From Mesorhizobium loti R88b (lineage in GTDB: Bacteria > Pseudomonadota > Alphaproteobacteria > Rhizobiales > Rhizobiaceae): DNA of 64,000 nucleotides. Positions within the stretch are counted from its first letter, which is position 1. Each line of letters begins with the position of its first letter. Location: contig NZ_CP033367.1 of assembly GCF_013170845.1 (NCBI RefSeq), forward strand, positions 1,302,001 through 1,366,000, written 5' to 3'. A program made the position numbers and the translations under genes. The notes beneath the pieces were generated by a model that was not told the DNA's origin, searched no databases, and saw nothing but the letters and a program-made list of their open reading frames with translations. Positions 33,459-42,606 of this stretch are shown here, piece by piece.

Positions 33459-35513
33459 CTACACCAGCCCCCGCTTCACCATCATCGCTTCCGGCGACGG
33501 CATCTTGCCGCGGAATGCCGTGTAGAGCTCTTCGGGGTCCTTCGAGCCGCCGGCGGCGTAAATGTTCTGCCTCAGGCGTTCGGCCAGCGCCGGATTGAAG
33601 GGATCGCCGGTCTCCTCGAAGGCGGCGAAGGCGTCGGCGTCTAGGACTTCCGACCACATGTAGGAATAGTAGCCGGCCGAGTAGCCGTCACCCGAAAAGA
33701 CATGGCCGAAATGCGGTGTGCGGTGACGCATCGCGATGGTGTCGGGCATGTCGAGTTTTGCCAACGTTTCGGCTTCGAAACGAAGCGGCTCTGCCGGGGC
33801 GTCGGGCCGAGCGTGATAGGCCATGTCCATCAAGGCGGAGGACGTGAATTCGACCGTGGCGAAGCCGGCGCCAAAGGTCCGCGTGGCCAGCATCTTGTCG
33901 AGCAGCGCCTTTGGCATCGGCTTGCCGGTCTTGACGTGCAGCGCATGCTTTTCCAGCACCTCCGGCACCGTCAGCCAGTGCTCGTAGAGCTGCGAGGGCA
34001 GCTCGACGAAATCGCGGCTCACCGCGGTGCCGGCGACCGACGGCCAGGTGACATCGGTCAGCATGCCGTGCAGTGCATGGCCAAATTCATGGAACAACGT
34101 TTTCGCCTCATCGACCGACAGCAGTGCCGGCTCACCTGCCGGCGGCTTGGCGAAATTCATGACGTTGTAGATCACCGGCTTCGAGCCATCGCCGAGCTTG
34201 TAGCCGGACTTCAGCGCGCTCATCCAGGCGCCGGAACGCTTCGAGGGCCGCGCGAAGTAATCGGCGAGGAACAGGCCGCGCTCGCTGCCGTCGGCGTTTT
34301 TCACCACGAAGACACGCGCGTCGGGGTGCCAGGCGGCAATGCCTTTCTTCTCCTCGAAGGTGATGCCGAACAGTTTGGTCGCCACGTCGAAGCAGGCGTC
34401 GATGATGCGGTCGAGCTGCAGGTAGGGTTTCAGCTCGGCCTCATCGAAAGCGAATTTTTCGGCGCGCAACTTCTCCTGGTAGAAGCGCCAGTCCCAGGCG
34501 GCGAATTTCTCGTTGCTGCCGGCTTCCGCCGCCAGACGCTCCAATTGCTTCTGGTCGGCGGCGGCCTTCTCCAGCGCCTTTTCCCAGACGGGATCGAGCA
34601 GCGCATGCACCGCCTTTGGCGTCTTGGCCATGGTGTCGTCGAGCTTCAGGGCAGCAAAGGAGGCGTAGCCGAGCAGATTTGCCTTTTCGGCGCGCAGCTT
34701 CAGCATGTCGCGCACCACGGACGTGTTGTCGGTGGCGCCGCCATTCTGGCCGCGCATGGTGAAAGCGCGGAAGGCGATCTCGCGCAGGTCGCGGCGCTCC
34801 GAGAAGGTCGTGAACGGCTCGTAGATCGAGCGCGACAGGGTGACGGCGTAGCGGCCCTTCTGGCCGCGCATCTCGGCGGCCTCGGCCATCGAACTCCTGA
34901 CGAAATCCGGCAGGCCGGCAAGGTCGGCCTCATCAAGGAATAGCGCCCAGTCGCGTTCGTCGGCCAGCACGTTCTGGCCGAAGCTGGTGCCGAGCGAGGA
35001 CAGCTCCTCGCTGATCTTGGCCAGCCGCTTCTTGCCCTCGGCATCGAGCTTGGCACCGGAGCGGACAAAACCTTTCCAGGTCTTTTCCAGCACCCGCAAG
35101 GTCTCGGCATCGAGGCCGAGGCTCTCGCGGCGTTGATAGAGGTCGTCGATCCGGGCAAACAGCTTCTCGTTCATCGAGATCGCCGAGAAATGCCTCGACA
35201 TTTTTGGCGAGATGTCGCGCTCCAGCGTCTGGATGGTGTCGTTGGTGTAAGCACCGGCACGGCACCAGAAGATCGACGACACATGATCGAGCGCCTCGCC
35301 GCCAAGCTCCAGCGCTTCAAGCGTGTTCTCAATGGTCGGCGCGTGCGCGTTGGCAGCGATCGCGTCGATCTCGGCCTCATGCGCTTTCAGCGCAGCGTCG
35401 AAGACCGGGGAAAAATCGCCGTCGCCGATATGGGCAAAATCGGGCAGGCCGAGCGGCCCTTGCCAAGCGGTCAGCGGATGGGCGGCGAGGTCGACGGCTT
35501 TCGTGGAGGGCAT
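33459..35513 (-). CDS. M3 family oligopeptidase (peptidyl-dipeptidase / oligopeptidase A type)
   Basis: 684 residues, full length for the family. The zinc motif HEFGHALHG is near residue 470 with the downstream ligand glutamate region SRDFVELPSQLYEHW near 500, and EGYSAGYYSYMWSEVL-type text near the end (DGYSAGYYSYMWSEV) helps shape the cleft. It is cytoplasmic, without signal peptide, and trims short peptides during protein turnover. It starts at ATG 35513. Dcp and OpdA cannot be told apart here. Confidence 0.92.
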   Translation of the reverse strand: MPSTKAVDLAAHPLTAWQGPLGLPDFAHIGDGDFSPVFDAALKAHEAEIDAIAANAHAPTIENTLEALELGGEALDHVSSIFWCRAGAYTNDTIQTLERDISPKMSRHFSAISMNEKLFARIDDLYQRRESLGLDAETLRVLEKTWKGFVRSGAKLDAEGKKRLAKISEELSSLGTSFGQNVLADERDWALFLDEADLAGLPDFVRSSMAEAAEMRGQKGRYAVTLSRSIYEPFTTFSERRDLREIAFRAFTMRGQNGGATDNTSVVRDMLKLRAEKANLLGYASFAALKLDDTMAKTPKAVHALLDPVWEKALEKAAADQKQLERLAAEAGSNEKFAAWDWRFYQEKLRAEKFAFDEAELKPYLQLDRIIDACFDVATKLFGITFEEKKGIAAWHPDARVFVVKNADGSERGLFLADYFARPSKRSGAWMSALKSGYKLGDGSKPVIYNVMNFAKPPAGEPALLSVDEAKTLFHEFGHALHGMLTDVTWPSVAGTAVSRDFVELPSQLYEHWLTVPEVLEKHALHVKTGKPMPKALLDKMLATRTFGAGFATVEFTSSALMDMAYHARPDAPAEPLRFEAETLAKLDMPDTIAMRHRTPHFGHVFSGDGYSAGYYSYMWSEVLDADAFAAFEETGDPFNPALAERLRQNIYAAGGSKDPEELYTAFRGKMPSPEAMMVKRGLV

Positions 35514-35605
35514 GGAGGGTCTTTCGCTGGCATCAAGGAGGAGGAGGTGTCACCGATGTAGGGCGCGGTCCGCAGGCTCGCAATATGGCAGTTGGCCGAT
35601 CCGCT

Positions 35606-36040
35606 TCAGAAGCCCTCGCAGTTTTCGGCGATAGCCGCTTGCGAGCTGGCGGTGATTCGGTTGTCGGCCACCGCGAAGGTTTCCTGCATCAGCACGTCAT
35701 TGTCGGGGAAGTCGTAGCAGGCAATCACCGTGGTGATGCCGCCTTCGCTCTTCTCGATGCGGTGGCGGATCGCGGCACCGGCAACCGCACCTTTCCATTC
35801 GTCGAGCGAAGCGATGAATTCCTGCTTGCTCTGGACGACGCCGAGGTCATCGAGTTTGATGCGGACGTCATCGGCAAGCAGATCGGCAAGTTCGGTGCGG
35901 TCGGCGACCAGCAGCGCCGAATACCAGCGGCTGATGATGGCGCCGTCATCGGCTCGGGCGGCGATGATCGCCACCAGCAGTGCGGCCGTCGTGAAAACGA
36001 CCGAGCGGACGTTCATCACCTGGCGCACTGCTGTGTTCAT
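35606..36040 (-). CDS. Exported SnoaL/NTF2-like protein, hypothetical
   Basis: 144 residues. A hydrophobic N-terminal segment (SVVFTTAALLVAIIAARA, about 12-30) works as a signal peptide or anchor. The rest resembles a small NTF2-like cone: IISRWYSALLVADRTELADLLADDV, then DEWKGAVAGAAIRHRIEKSE and TTVIACYDF. Function unknown. ATG 36040 overlaps the carbonic anhydrase stop (ATGA), showing translational coupling; ATG 36016 is an alternative that would shorten the N-terminus by eight residues. Confidence 0.7.
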   Translation of the reverse strand: MNTAVRQVMNVRSVVFTTAALLVAIIAARADDGAIISRWYSALLVADRTELADLLADDVRIKLDDLGVVQSKQEFIASLDEWKGAVAGAAIRHRIEKSEGGITTVIACYDFPDNDVLMQETFAVADNRITASSQAAIAENCEGF

Positions 36041-36681
36041 TCCAGCACCGGGCGCTCGAAATCGCCGGTCTCCTTGTTCATCACCCAGAGTTCGCCGGTC
36101 GAAATGTCGAACCAGGCGCCGTGCAGCGACAGCCGGCCCTTGCCCTCTAGGATCGAGACACAGGGAAAGGTCCTGAGATTGGCGAGGGAATAGCGGATCG
36201 AGATGCGCTCGAGTGCCGTCTGGCGCTCGGCCGCCGTCATGAAGGTGCTGGACGAGACGGTTTCGGCGGCCGGTGCGATCAGGCTCATCCATTTGCCGAT
36301 GAAGTCGCCGGGGGACAGCGGTGCTGAATTGGGGTCGAGGGCGGCGCGGATGCCGCCGCAGCGGCCGTGACCCATGACGACGATGTTCTTGACCTTGAGG
36401 CTCTGCACCGCGAATTCAAGCGCGGCCGAGGTCGAATGAAACTCGCCATCCGGCTCGTAGGGCGGCACCAGATTGCCGACATTGCGCAGCACGAAGAGTT
36501 CGCCCGGTCCGGCGTCGAAGATCGCTTCAGGGGCCGCGCGCGAATCGCAGCAGGCGACGATCATGGTTTCCGGTGCCTGCCCCTCTCGGGCGAGCTCGCG
36601 ATAGCGGCCGCTCTCGGTGAGGTAGCGGCCATTCATGAAATTGCGGTAGCCGGCGAGAAGGTGGTCGGGAAGATGAGGCAT
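36037..36681 (-). CDS. Beta-class carbonic anhydrase
   Basis: 214 residues. Zinc ligands and catalytic dyad are in VACCDSRAAPE (Cys44 or 45, Asp, Arg near 43-49) and GHGRCGGI (His and Cys near 104-107). It interconverts carbon dioxide and bicarbonate in the cytoplasm, supplying bicarbonate to carboxylases. ATG 36681 has no strong ribosome site. The small exported protein gene overlaps its end. Confidence 0.93.
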   Translation of the reverse strand: MPHLPDHLLAGYRNFMNGRYLTESGRYRELAREGQAPETMIVACCDSRAAPEAIFDAGPGELFVLRNVGNLVPPYEPDGEFHSTSAALEFAVQSLKVKNIVVMGHGRCGGIRAALDPNSAPLSPGDFIGKWMSLIAPAAETVSSSTFMTAAERQTALERISIRYSLANLRTFPCVSILEGKGRLSLHGAWFDISTGELWVMNKETGDFERPVLE

Positions 36682-36828
36682 GGGCGGCTAAGGCCTTTCC
36701 AGGTTGGAGGCGGCAGCTCGTTGCGGTCGAGAAAAGGCTCTAACGGTAAAAGCCCGTCACGAGCAATGCAGAATTGTGGGGGCTGGCCATAAATGCCATG
36801 CGCCAAAGCGGGGCGTCCGCTGACACTG

Positions 36829-37599
36829 TCATGCCCAGATGGCGACCGGTATGCCAAAACCGTCAGCGCGTGGCGGGTCCGGAAACGGCTTGGCCTTGCC
36901 GCTGGCGATGCGGCCGGCGATCAGCATCATGACCGCCGCATCGAGGAAATCGTCGGCGGCCGCACCGCGCGGCGGCGGCTGGTCGAGGAAGTCCATGGCA
37001 TAGCCGTGCCGGCACAGCAGCGCCTTGCGCTCCGCCATGCCGGCCGGATTGACGCCGCCCTTGATCTTCTTCGGCAGTTGCATGGCGCGGTCGCCATTCA
37101 GGCGGCAGAAGGCGACTTCCGGATGCGATTCGAAGACCCGGCTGCGCAGATCAGGCCGCGCGATCAGCATGGTGTCGATCTCGCGGATTTTCGAAAAGAT
37201 GCCAAAGGCCTGTATGGAAACGCCGCGCGGCGGGTCGGATGTGGCCCTGGCCACCTCGCTTGCCCTGCGATGCGCGGCATACCAGGCTTCGATTGTGGTG
37301 AAGTCCTGGGTATCGGCGTAGAGCGCGGCGCGGGACGGGATCGAAAACACGCTTGACTGGCGTGCGCCGAGCAGCGGACGCACCCGTGCCTCCGGTCCGC
37401 GTCCGCCCTTGCTCGAAAACTCCGGCAGGCCGATCGGCATGTCAACGGCGACAATGGCATCGTCGGGAATTGCTGCGAGCAGCGCCACGAAACTGGCGAA
37501 GACTTCAACCGAGGGCACTGAACCGGGATTACGCCGCACGGCGATCCAGCCGGCCTTGCAGCCATCGGCGCCGACCAGCACGATTTCGGCCGAGGTCAC
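36829..37599 (-). CDS. DUF429 domain protein (predicted RNase H-like fold)
   Basis: 256 residues with the conserved DUF429 elements: VGADGCKAGWIAV at the start, VAVDMPIGLPE near 51, RPLLGARQSSVFSIPSR near 74, and ESHPEVAFCRLNG near 157. Acidic residues in the first two blocks resemble an RNase H-like catalytic centre, but the function is not known. ATG 37599 overlaps the pdxY stop (ATGA), so the two are co-translated. Confidence 0.87.
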   Translation of the reverse strand: MTSAEIVLVGADGCKAGWIAVRRNPGSVPSVEVFASFVALLAAIPDDAIVAVDMPIGLPEFSSKGGRGPEARVRPLLGARQSSVFSIPSRAALYADTQDFTTIEAWYAAHRRASEVARATSDPPRGVSIQAFGIFSKIREIDTMLIARPDLRSRVFESHPEVAFCRLNGDRAMQLPKKIKGGVNPAGMAERKALLCRHGYAMDFLDQPPPRGAAADDFLDAAVMMLIAGRIASGKAKPFPDPPRADGFGIPVAIWA

Positions 37600-38480
37600 G
37601 CCCGGCGGTCCCGCCCCGGATGCGTGAGGTGGCGCAGCTGCACCATGGCCATCGGGTGCGACAGGCTCTGCGCATCGGTTTCGAGCTGCAACTCGTCGCC
37701 GCCGCGTTTTGCAGTGCGCGCCAGGATCTCGTAGACCGCCGCCGTGGTCGACTGCAGCGCCTTGATCGGCGGCTGGCCGGAAAGGATGCGGGCGAGGTAG
37801 ACGGCGGCCGTGAGATCACCCAGGCCGTTTGGCGGCTTGTCGATCAGGCGGTGCTCGGCGAGCAGCGCCTGGGTACCGTCGAGCAGCAGATTGCCGGTGC
37901 CGCCTGAAATCATCGACTGTGCCGAGGTGACCAGCATGGTCGATGGTCCGGCATGGAGTGCCGCCGAGATCACCGATTTCAGGTCCGGCAAGGGAACGCC
38001 GGCCATCCATTCCAGTTCGAAACGGTTGGGGGTGGCGATGTCGGCAATCGGCATCAGCCGGTCGCGCATGGCGGCGGCGGTGGGCTCGGGCACATAGAGA
38101 CCGCCGGAGTCACCCATCACCGGATCGCAGATATAGACGGCGTCCGGCGTCCTCGCCTTGACGGCGGCAACCAGCGAGGCGACGGCCTCGGCCTGGCCGG
38201 CCTCGCCGAGATAGCCCGACAGCACGGCGCCGACCTCGCCCAGCCATGGCGCACGCTCCAGATCGGCCATCAGCGCCTTGAACTGGTCGAGCGGCGGCAC
38301 GATGCGTGTCGCCCGCCCGTGGCCGGGATGCCATGGCAGCGTGACCGTAGGCACGGCCCAGACCGGAAAGCCCAGCGTTTCCAGCGCAAACACGGCGGCA
38401 CGGTTGCCGACCGAACCGCGCACGACATGGCTGGAAATGACGATGACCGCACGCGGTGCGTCGGTTTGCTCGGCGCTCAT
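37596..38480 (-). CDS. pdxY: Pyridoxal kinase
   Basis: 294 residues of the PfkB-like vitamin B6 kinase family. SSHVVRGSVGNRAA near 16-29 is the substrate-side signature, YICDPVMGDSGGLYV near 116 the magnesium/ATP region, and PPNGLGDLTAAVYLA near 216 the GxGD catalytic motif with the base Asp. It phosphorylates pyridoxal (salvage of PLP). It is followed by the DUF429 gene with a four-base overlap. Confidence 0.9.
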   Translation of the reverse strand: MSAEQTDAPRAVIVISSHVVRGSVGNRAAVFALETLGFPVWAVPTVTLPWHPGHGRATRIVPPLDQFKALMADLERAPWLGEVGAVLSGYLGEAGQAEAVASLVAAVKARTPDAVYICDPVMGDSGGLYVPEPTAAAMRDRLMPIADIATPNRFELEWMAGVPLPDLKSVISAALHAGPSTMLVTSAQSMISGGTGNLLLDGTQALLAEHRLIDKPPNGLGDLTAAVYLARILSGQPPIKALQSTTAAVYEILARTAKRGGDELQLETDAQSLSHPMAMVQLRHLTHPGRDRRA

Positions 38481-38493
38481 TGTTCTTTGATTC

Positions 38494-38745
38494 CTAACTG
38501 CCCCGGATGACGTAAAGCACGAGCCAGACCATCAGGCCCAGCGTCAGAAGCAGGCCGAGCGTTCGGCCAATGCGGGTGCCCCAGATTTCGATCGGATCAT
38601 CGCGATCGGCATCGACCGCGGCGACGTGGTCGCGCACGCCTTTCGTGGTCCGCGCCACAAACGAGGTGCCGGACGGATCCGTCTCGCGCGCTACGCGCTC
38701 GAGGATACGGCGCGATTCCTTCTCACTGTCCTGGCGTTCCGCCAT
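38494..38745 (-). CDS. Small membrane protein, 83 residues, hypothetical
   Basis: Not recognised beyond its layout: a charged N-terminal half (KESRRILERVARETD, VRDHVAAVDADRDD) and one C-terminal membrane helix (LGLLLTLGLMVWLVLYVI) ending RGS. A tail-anchored topology with the charged part in the cytoplasm is likely. GGGA lies seven bases before ATG 38745. It lies 13 bases upstream of pdxY on the same strand and is divergent from the LemA gene. Confidence 0.72.
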   Translation of the reverse strand: MAERQDSEKESRRILERVARETDPSGTSFVARTTKGVRDHVAAVDADRDDPIEIWGTRIGRTLGLLLTLGLMVWLVLYVIRGS

Positions 38746-38907
38746 GATGATGTCCCGTTTTGATCAAACCTTATCGCTTTCGCGCGGCCAATCACAGGGC
38801 CTTGCGAGGCGCGGGGCGTTCCGGGCCGGCGGTTGCCGCCCGAGGCGTTTTCTTGCCCGCCGATTGTGGTAATGCTTCGCATGCAACTTCTGCCGAGGGA
38901 CCCCATC

Positions 38908-39546
38908 ATGCTTGCCCAGCGCCTTGCTCGACCATCGACATTCCGCACGCTGCCCGCCTTCCTGATGATGGCAATCGTGCTGCCGCTGCTTGCCGGCTGC
39001 GGCTACAACACGATCCCGACGGCGGAGGAAAACGCCAAGGCGGCATGGAGCGAGGTGCTGAACCAGTACCAGCGCCGCGCCGACCTCATTCCCAATCTGG
39101 TCGAGACGGTCAAAGGCTATGCCGCGCATGAAAAGGACACGCTCGACGCGGTGGTCGAGGCGCGCGCCAAGGCGACGCAGATCACGGTGACGCCGGAAAC
39201 GCTGAAGGATCCCGAAGCGCTCAAGAAGTTCCAGGATGCCCAGGCCGGGCTGACCAGCGCCCTGTCACGGCTGATCGCGGTGTCGGAGGCCTACCCCGAC
39301 CTCAAGGCCAACCAGAATTTCCTGGCGTTGCAGGCGCAGCTCGAGGGCACCGAGAACCGCATCGCGGTGGCGCGGCGCGACTACATCCAGGCGGTCAGGG
39401 ACTACAATCTGACGCTGAAGACCTTCCCGTCGGTACTGTGGGCGACCTTCTGGTTCCGCAGCAACGAGCCCTACGCCAATTTCACCGTCGACGAAGACAA
39501 GATGCAGCCGCCGAAGGTCGATTTCGGTACGAAGCAGGGCGGTTGA
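38908..39546 (+). CDS. LemA family lipoprotein
   Basis: 212 residues. The lipobox LLAGC places the modified cysteine at residue 31. The LemA helical domain follows: YNTIPTAEENAKAAWSEVLN, QYQRRADLIPNLVETVKGYA, LSRLIAVSEAYPDLKAN and LEGTENRIAVARRDYI. ATG 38908 is chosen because GAGGGA lies seven bases upstream; the open frame extends earlier. LemA proteins regularly occur next to TPM-domain proteins, as in the following four genes, and are thought to act in envelope processes; the mechanism is unknown. Confidence 0.92.
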   Translation: MLAQRLARPSTFRTLPAFLMMAIVLPLLAGCGYNTIPTAEENAKAAWSEVLNQYQRRADLIPNLVETVKGYAAHEKDTLDAVVEARAKATQITVTPETLKDPEALKKFQDAQAGLTSALSRLIAVSEAYPDLKANQNFLALQAQLEGTENRIAVARRDYIQAVRDYNLTLKTFPSVLWATFWFRSNEPYANFTVDEDKMQPPKVDFGTKQGG

Positions 39547-39561
39547 TAGCCGGAGCCAGCC

Positions 39562-40074
39562 GTGGTGATCCTGCAGGCCGATGAGGGACGGCACCGCATT
39601 CGCGTCCTCGCGTTTGTGCTCCTCATCCTTTTCCTGCCCCTGACCGCCTTCGCCGCCGATCTCCCGGCGCTCACAGGCAGCGTCGTCGACAATGCCGGCA
39701 TTATCGACGCCGCGACCGAGGCGGCGCTGACGCAGAAGCTTGCCGATTTCGAGACAAAGGGTTCCGACCAGATCGTCGTCGCCACCATTCGCAGCCTCGA
39801 CGGCGAGGAGATCGAACCCTACGCCACCCGGCTGTTCAATCTATGGAAACTCGGCCAGGCCAAGGAGAACAATGGCGTGCTGTTGCTGGTGGTGCTGAAC
39901 GATCGCAAGATGCGCATCGAGGTCGGCTATGGGCTGGAAGGCACGCTCACCAATCTGCAGAGCAAGCGGATCATCGAAAACGACATGGTACCGGCCTTCC
40001 GTGCCGGCGATTTCTCCGGCGGCATTTCCAAAGCCGTTGATGACATTATCCTGGTGCTGGAAGGCAGCGGGTGA
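39562..40074 (+). CDS. TPM-domain protein, short copy without C-terminal anchor
   Basis: 170 residues: signal peptide (VLAFVLLILFLPLTAFA), then a TPM domain (TGSVVDNAGIIDAATEAAL ... KMRIEVGYGLEGTL ... FRAGDFSGGISKAVDDI). It ends at LEGSG just where its two paralogs continue into a linker, membrane helix and Gly/Ser tail, so it is a truncated tandem copy that would be a free periplasmic protein. GTG 39562 has GGAG six bases upstream. It follows lemA by 15 bases. Confidence 0.86.
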   Translation: MVILQADEGRHRIRVLAFVLLILFLPLTAFAADLPALTGSVVDNAGIIDAATEAALTQKLADFETKGSDQIVVATIRSLDGEEIEPYATRLFNLWKLGQAKENNGVLLLVVLNDRKMRIEVGYGLEGTLTNLQSKRIIENDMVPAFRAGDFSGGISKAVDDIILVLEGSG

Positions 40075-40078
40075 AGAC

Positions 40079-40912
40079 ATGACAGCTTACATCTCCTCCC
40101 GGCACAGCCGTTTCGTGACCCTGACAGCCGCTGCCTTGCTGGCCATGGCGGTTTTGCTCGTCGGCTTCAAAGCCTTCGCCGCCGAGCTGCCGGCGCTCAC
40201 GGGCCGTGTTGTCGACAATGCCGGCATCATCGATGCCGGGACCAAGGCGGCGCTGACGCAAAAACTCGCCGACTTCGAGACCAAGGGCTCGGACCAGATC
40301 GTCGTCGCCACCATCCCCAGCCTCGACGGCGAGGAGATCGAACCCTATGCCAACCGGCTGTTCCGCTTCTGGAAACTCGGCCAGGCCAAGGAAAACAACG
40401 GCGTGCTGCTGCTGGTCGTGCCAAACGACCACAAGATGCGCATCGAGGTCGGCTACGGGCTGGAAGGCACGCTGACCGATCTGCACACCAAGCTCATCAT
40501 CGAAAACGACATGGTGCCGGCCTTCCGCGCCGGCGACTTCTCCGGCGGCATCTCGAAAGCCGTCGATGACATGGTCATGGTGCTGGAAGGCAACCCGGAA
40601 GAATTGGTGGCGCGCGGCGAACGCAATCAGCAGCCGCCGGTCAACACCGACAATCTGTTCTTTGGCGTGTTCATCGGCATATGGGTCATTATCCTCTTTG
40701 GCAGCGTCGCGGTCGGTGTGCTCTGGCCGATGTTCGGCCGCAAGATCGGTCCCGGGCGCTATATCTGGCTTGGCACGACGTTACAGATGGGCGGCGGCTC
40801 TTCCGGGTACTCGGGCAGTTCCGGCGGTGGCTGGTCTTCGGGCGGCGGCGGTGGCGGCTTTTCCGGCGGCGGCGGTTCGTCCGGCGGTGGCGGCTCCTCG
40901 GGAAGCTGGTGA
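40079..40912 (+). CDS. TPM-domain membrane protein, Gly-rich tail, second copy
   Basis: 277 residues: signal peptide or anchor (about 14-36), TPM domain (about 40-185), a membrane helix near 205-228 (FFGVFIGIWVIILFGSVAVG) and a C-terminal tail of GGGSS/GGGG repeats ending SSGSW. ATG 40079 is two bases after the first copy's stop region. The TPM core is nearly the same as in the neighbours on both sides, so the three arose by recent tandem duplication. TPM proteins (YgcG, Psb32 group) are linked to envelope or photosystem maintenance; the role here is unknown. Confidence 0.88.
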   Translation: MTAYISSRHSRFVTLTAAALLAMAVLLVGFKAFAAELPALTGRVVDNAGIIDAGTKAALTQKLADFETKGSDQIVVATIPSLDGEEIEPYANRLFRFWKLGQAKENNGVLLLVVPNDHKMRIEVGYGLEGTLTDLHTKLIIENDMVPAFRAGDFSGGISKAVDDMVMVLEGNPEELVARGERNQQPPVNTDNLFFGVFIGIWVIILFGSVAVGVLWPMFGRKIGPGRYIWLGTTLQMGGGSSGYSGSSGGGWSSGGGGGGFSGGGGSSGGGGSSGSW

Positions 40913-40916
40913 CGGG

Positions 40917-41807
40917 ATGACGACGCGCTCCATCAGCCTGTTACGGCCTGTCCGGTTCAACCTGGCGATCCATGCCGTGCTGACGGGTCTGGCGTTGCTC
41001 TTCTCCTGCCTTGCGGTTTTCGCCGCCGAACTGCCCGCGCTGACCGGCCGCGTCGTCGACAATGCCGGCATCATCGACGACGCCACCAAGACGGCACTGA
41101 CGCAGAAGCTTGCCGATTTCGAGAAAAAGGGCTCCGACCAGATCGTCGTTGCGACGATTCCCAGTCTCGATGGCGAGGAGATCGAGCCTTACGCCAACCG
41201 GCTGTTCCGCTTCTGGAAGCTCGGCCAGGCAGGCGAGAATAATGGCGTGCTCCTGGTGGTGGCCAAGAACGACCATAAGATGCGCATCGAGGTTGGCTAT
41301 GGGCTGGAAGGCACGCTGACCGACCTGCACACCAAGCTGATCATCGAAAACGACATGGTGCCGGCCTTCCGCGCCGGCGATTTCTCCGGTGGCATCTCGA
41401 AAGCCGTCGACGACATGGTCATGGTGCTGGAAGGCAATCCGGAGGAGCTGGAAGCGCGCGGCAAGCGCAATCCGTCCCATGCCGCTCCGATGGATCCCAT
41501 CGTCGCGGCGTTCCTGATCCTGTGGGCGACGATGTTCTTCGGCGGACTTGGGATGGCGTTCCTGCCGCCGATGTTCGGCACAAAGCTGTCGCCAGGCGTG
41601 TACAAATGGCTGGGCATGACGTTCCGTTACGGCCGGGGGCCGAGCGGTTCATCCTCGGGCTCCAGTGGCTGGACATCCAGTTCGTCGAGTAGCGGCTGGT
41701 CGTCGGGAAGCTCCAGCAGTGGCTGGTCGTCGGGGTCAAGCAGCGGCGGCGGGTTTTCGGGCGGCGGCGGCTCGTCCGGCGGTGGCGGTTCTTCAGGAAG
41801 CTGGTGA
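40917..41807 (+). CDS. TPM-domain membrane protein, Ser/Gly-rich tail, third copy
   Basis: 296 residues with the same plan as the second copy: hydrophobic N-terminus, TPM domain (TGRVVDNAGIIDDATK to DFSGGISKAVDDMVMVLEGN), membrane helix (PIVAAFLILWATMFFGGL) and a longer tail in which SGW is spaced by serines (SSGW repeated four times) before the shared end GGGSSGGGGSSGSW. Divergence in the tail shows that repeat slippage acted after duplication. It starts four bases after the second copy. Confidence 0.88.
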   Translation: MTTRSISLLRPVRFNLAIHAVLTGLALLFSCLAVFAAELPALTGRVVDNAGIIDDATKTALTQKLADFEKKGSDQIVVATIPSLDGEEIEPYANRLFRFWKLGQAGENNGVLLVVAKNDHKMRIEVGYGLEGTLTDLHTKLIIENDMVPAFRAGDFSGGISKAVDDMVMVLEGNPEELEARGKRNPSHAAPMDPIVAAFLILWATMFFGGLGMAFLPPMFGTKLSPGVYKWLGMTFRYGRGPSGSSSGSSGWTSSSSSSGWSSGSSSSGWSSGSSSGGGFSGGGGSSGGGGSSGSW

Positions 41808-41816
41808 GACAAGATC

Positions 41817-42455
41817 ATGGCAACACGACCGATCAGCCCGCAAGATCATGAGCGCATCGCCGCTGCGATCCGCACCGCCGAGGCCAAAACCGACGGCGAG
41901 ATCTACTGCGTCGTGGCGCATGCCAGCGACGGCTATTTCGCTCCCGCCGCCTTGATGGCAACACTTGGCATGCTGATCGTCAGCCTCGCCGTAGCCTATG
42001 GGCTGGAGGCATGGTGGCTCACCATCCGCCTGCCGCATTTCGTCATCGCCGAGCTTCTGGCGCTGGCCTGCGTGCTGGCCCTGTTGTGGGCATTGCCCGG
42101 CCTGCGTATCCACATGGTGCCGAGACGGATGCGCTATCAGGCGGCGCATGCCAATGCGGTCAAGCAGTTCCTAGCCCGCAACGTCCACCGCACCACCGCG
42201 CGCACCGGCGTGCTGGTCTTCGTCTCGATCGCCGAGCGCTATGCCGAGGTGGTCGCCGATTCGGGCATCGACGCCAAGGTCGGCCAGCATGTCTGGGACG
42301 GTGTGGTGCGCGATTTGACGGCGCATGCCGGTGACGACCGGCTTGCCGACGGCTTCGTCAAGGCGATCGAGCAGGTAGGTGCGGTTCTGGCCGAGCATTT
42401 CCCGGTCACGTCGGGCGACACCAACGAGCTCGACGACCACCTCGTCGAAATCTGA
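41817..42455 (+). CDS. TPM-domain membrane protein, reversed domain order
   Basis: 212 residues. The TPM domain is split by two membrane helices: residues 8-40 (DHERIAAAIRTAEAKTDGEIYCVV) carry its first part, then helices at about 45-65 and 72-95, then the rest (ARNVHRTTARTGVLVFVSIAERYAEVV) as in YgcG-family members annotated TPM_phosphatase. ATG 41817 is nine bases after the third copy. It completes the lemA-TPM gene set. Confidence 0.85.
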   Translation: MATRPISPQDHERIAAAIRTAEAKTDGEIYCVVAHASDGYFAPAALMATLGMLIVSLAVAYGLEAWWLTIRLPHFVIAELLALACVLALLWALPGLRIHMVPRRMRYQAAHANAVKQFLARNVHRTTARTGVLVFVSIAERYAEVVADSGIDAKVGQHVWDGVVRDLTAHAGDDRLADGFVKAIEQVGAVLAEHFPVTSGDTNELDDHLVEI

Positions 42456-42606
42456 GAGCTTGCCGGCAGAGGCCACTTAGCCGATCCGGCCTGTTCCGGA
42501 CGGGCTCCGCCCGATGTCAGCAGTGTCATGATCGCCTGTGAGAAAGCAGCCGGCGAGCCGCCCGGACTCTTGCAATCGGCCGATGCGGGTTTATGGTTAA
42601 CAAATC

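Noticed and set aside
42456..42606. Short frames before the GNAT gene as a separate small gene
   Set aside because: No ribosome site, poor codon use and no conserved pattern; treated as spacer.
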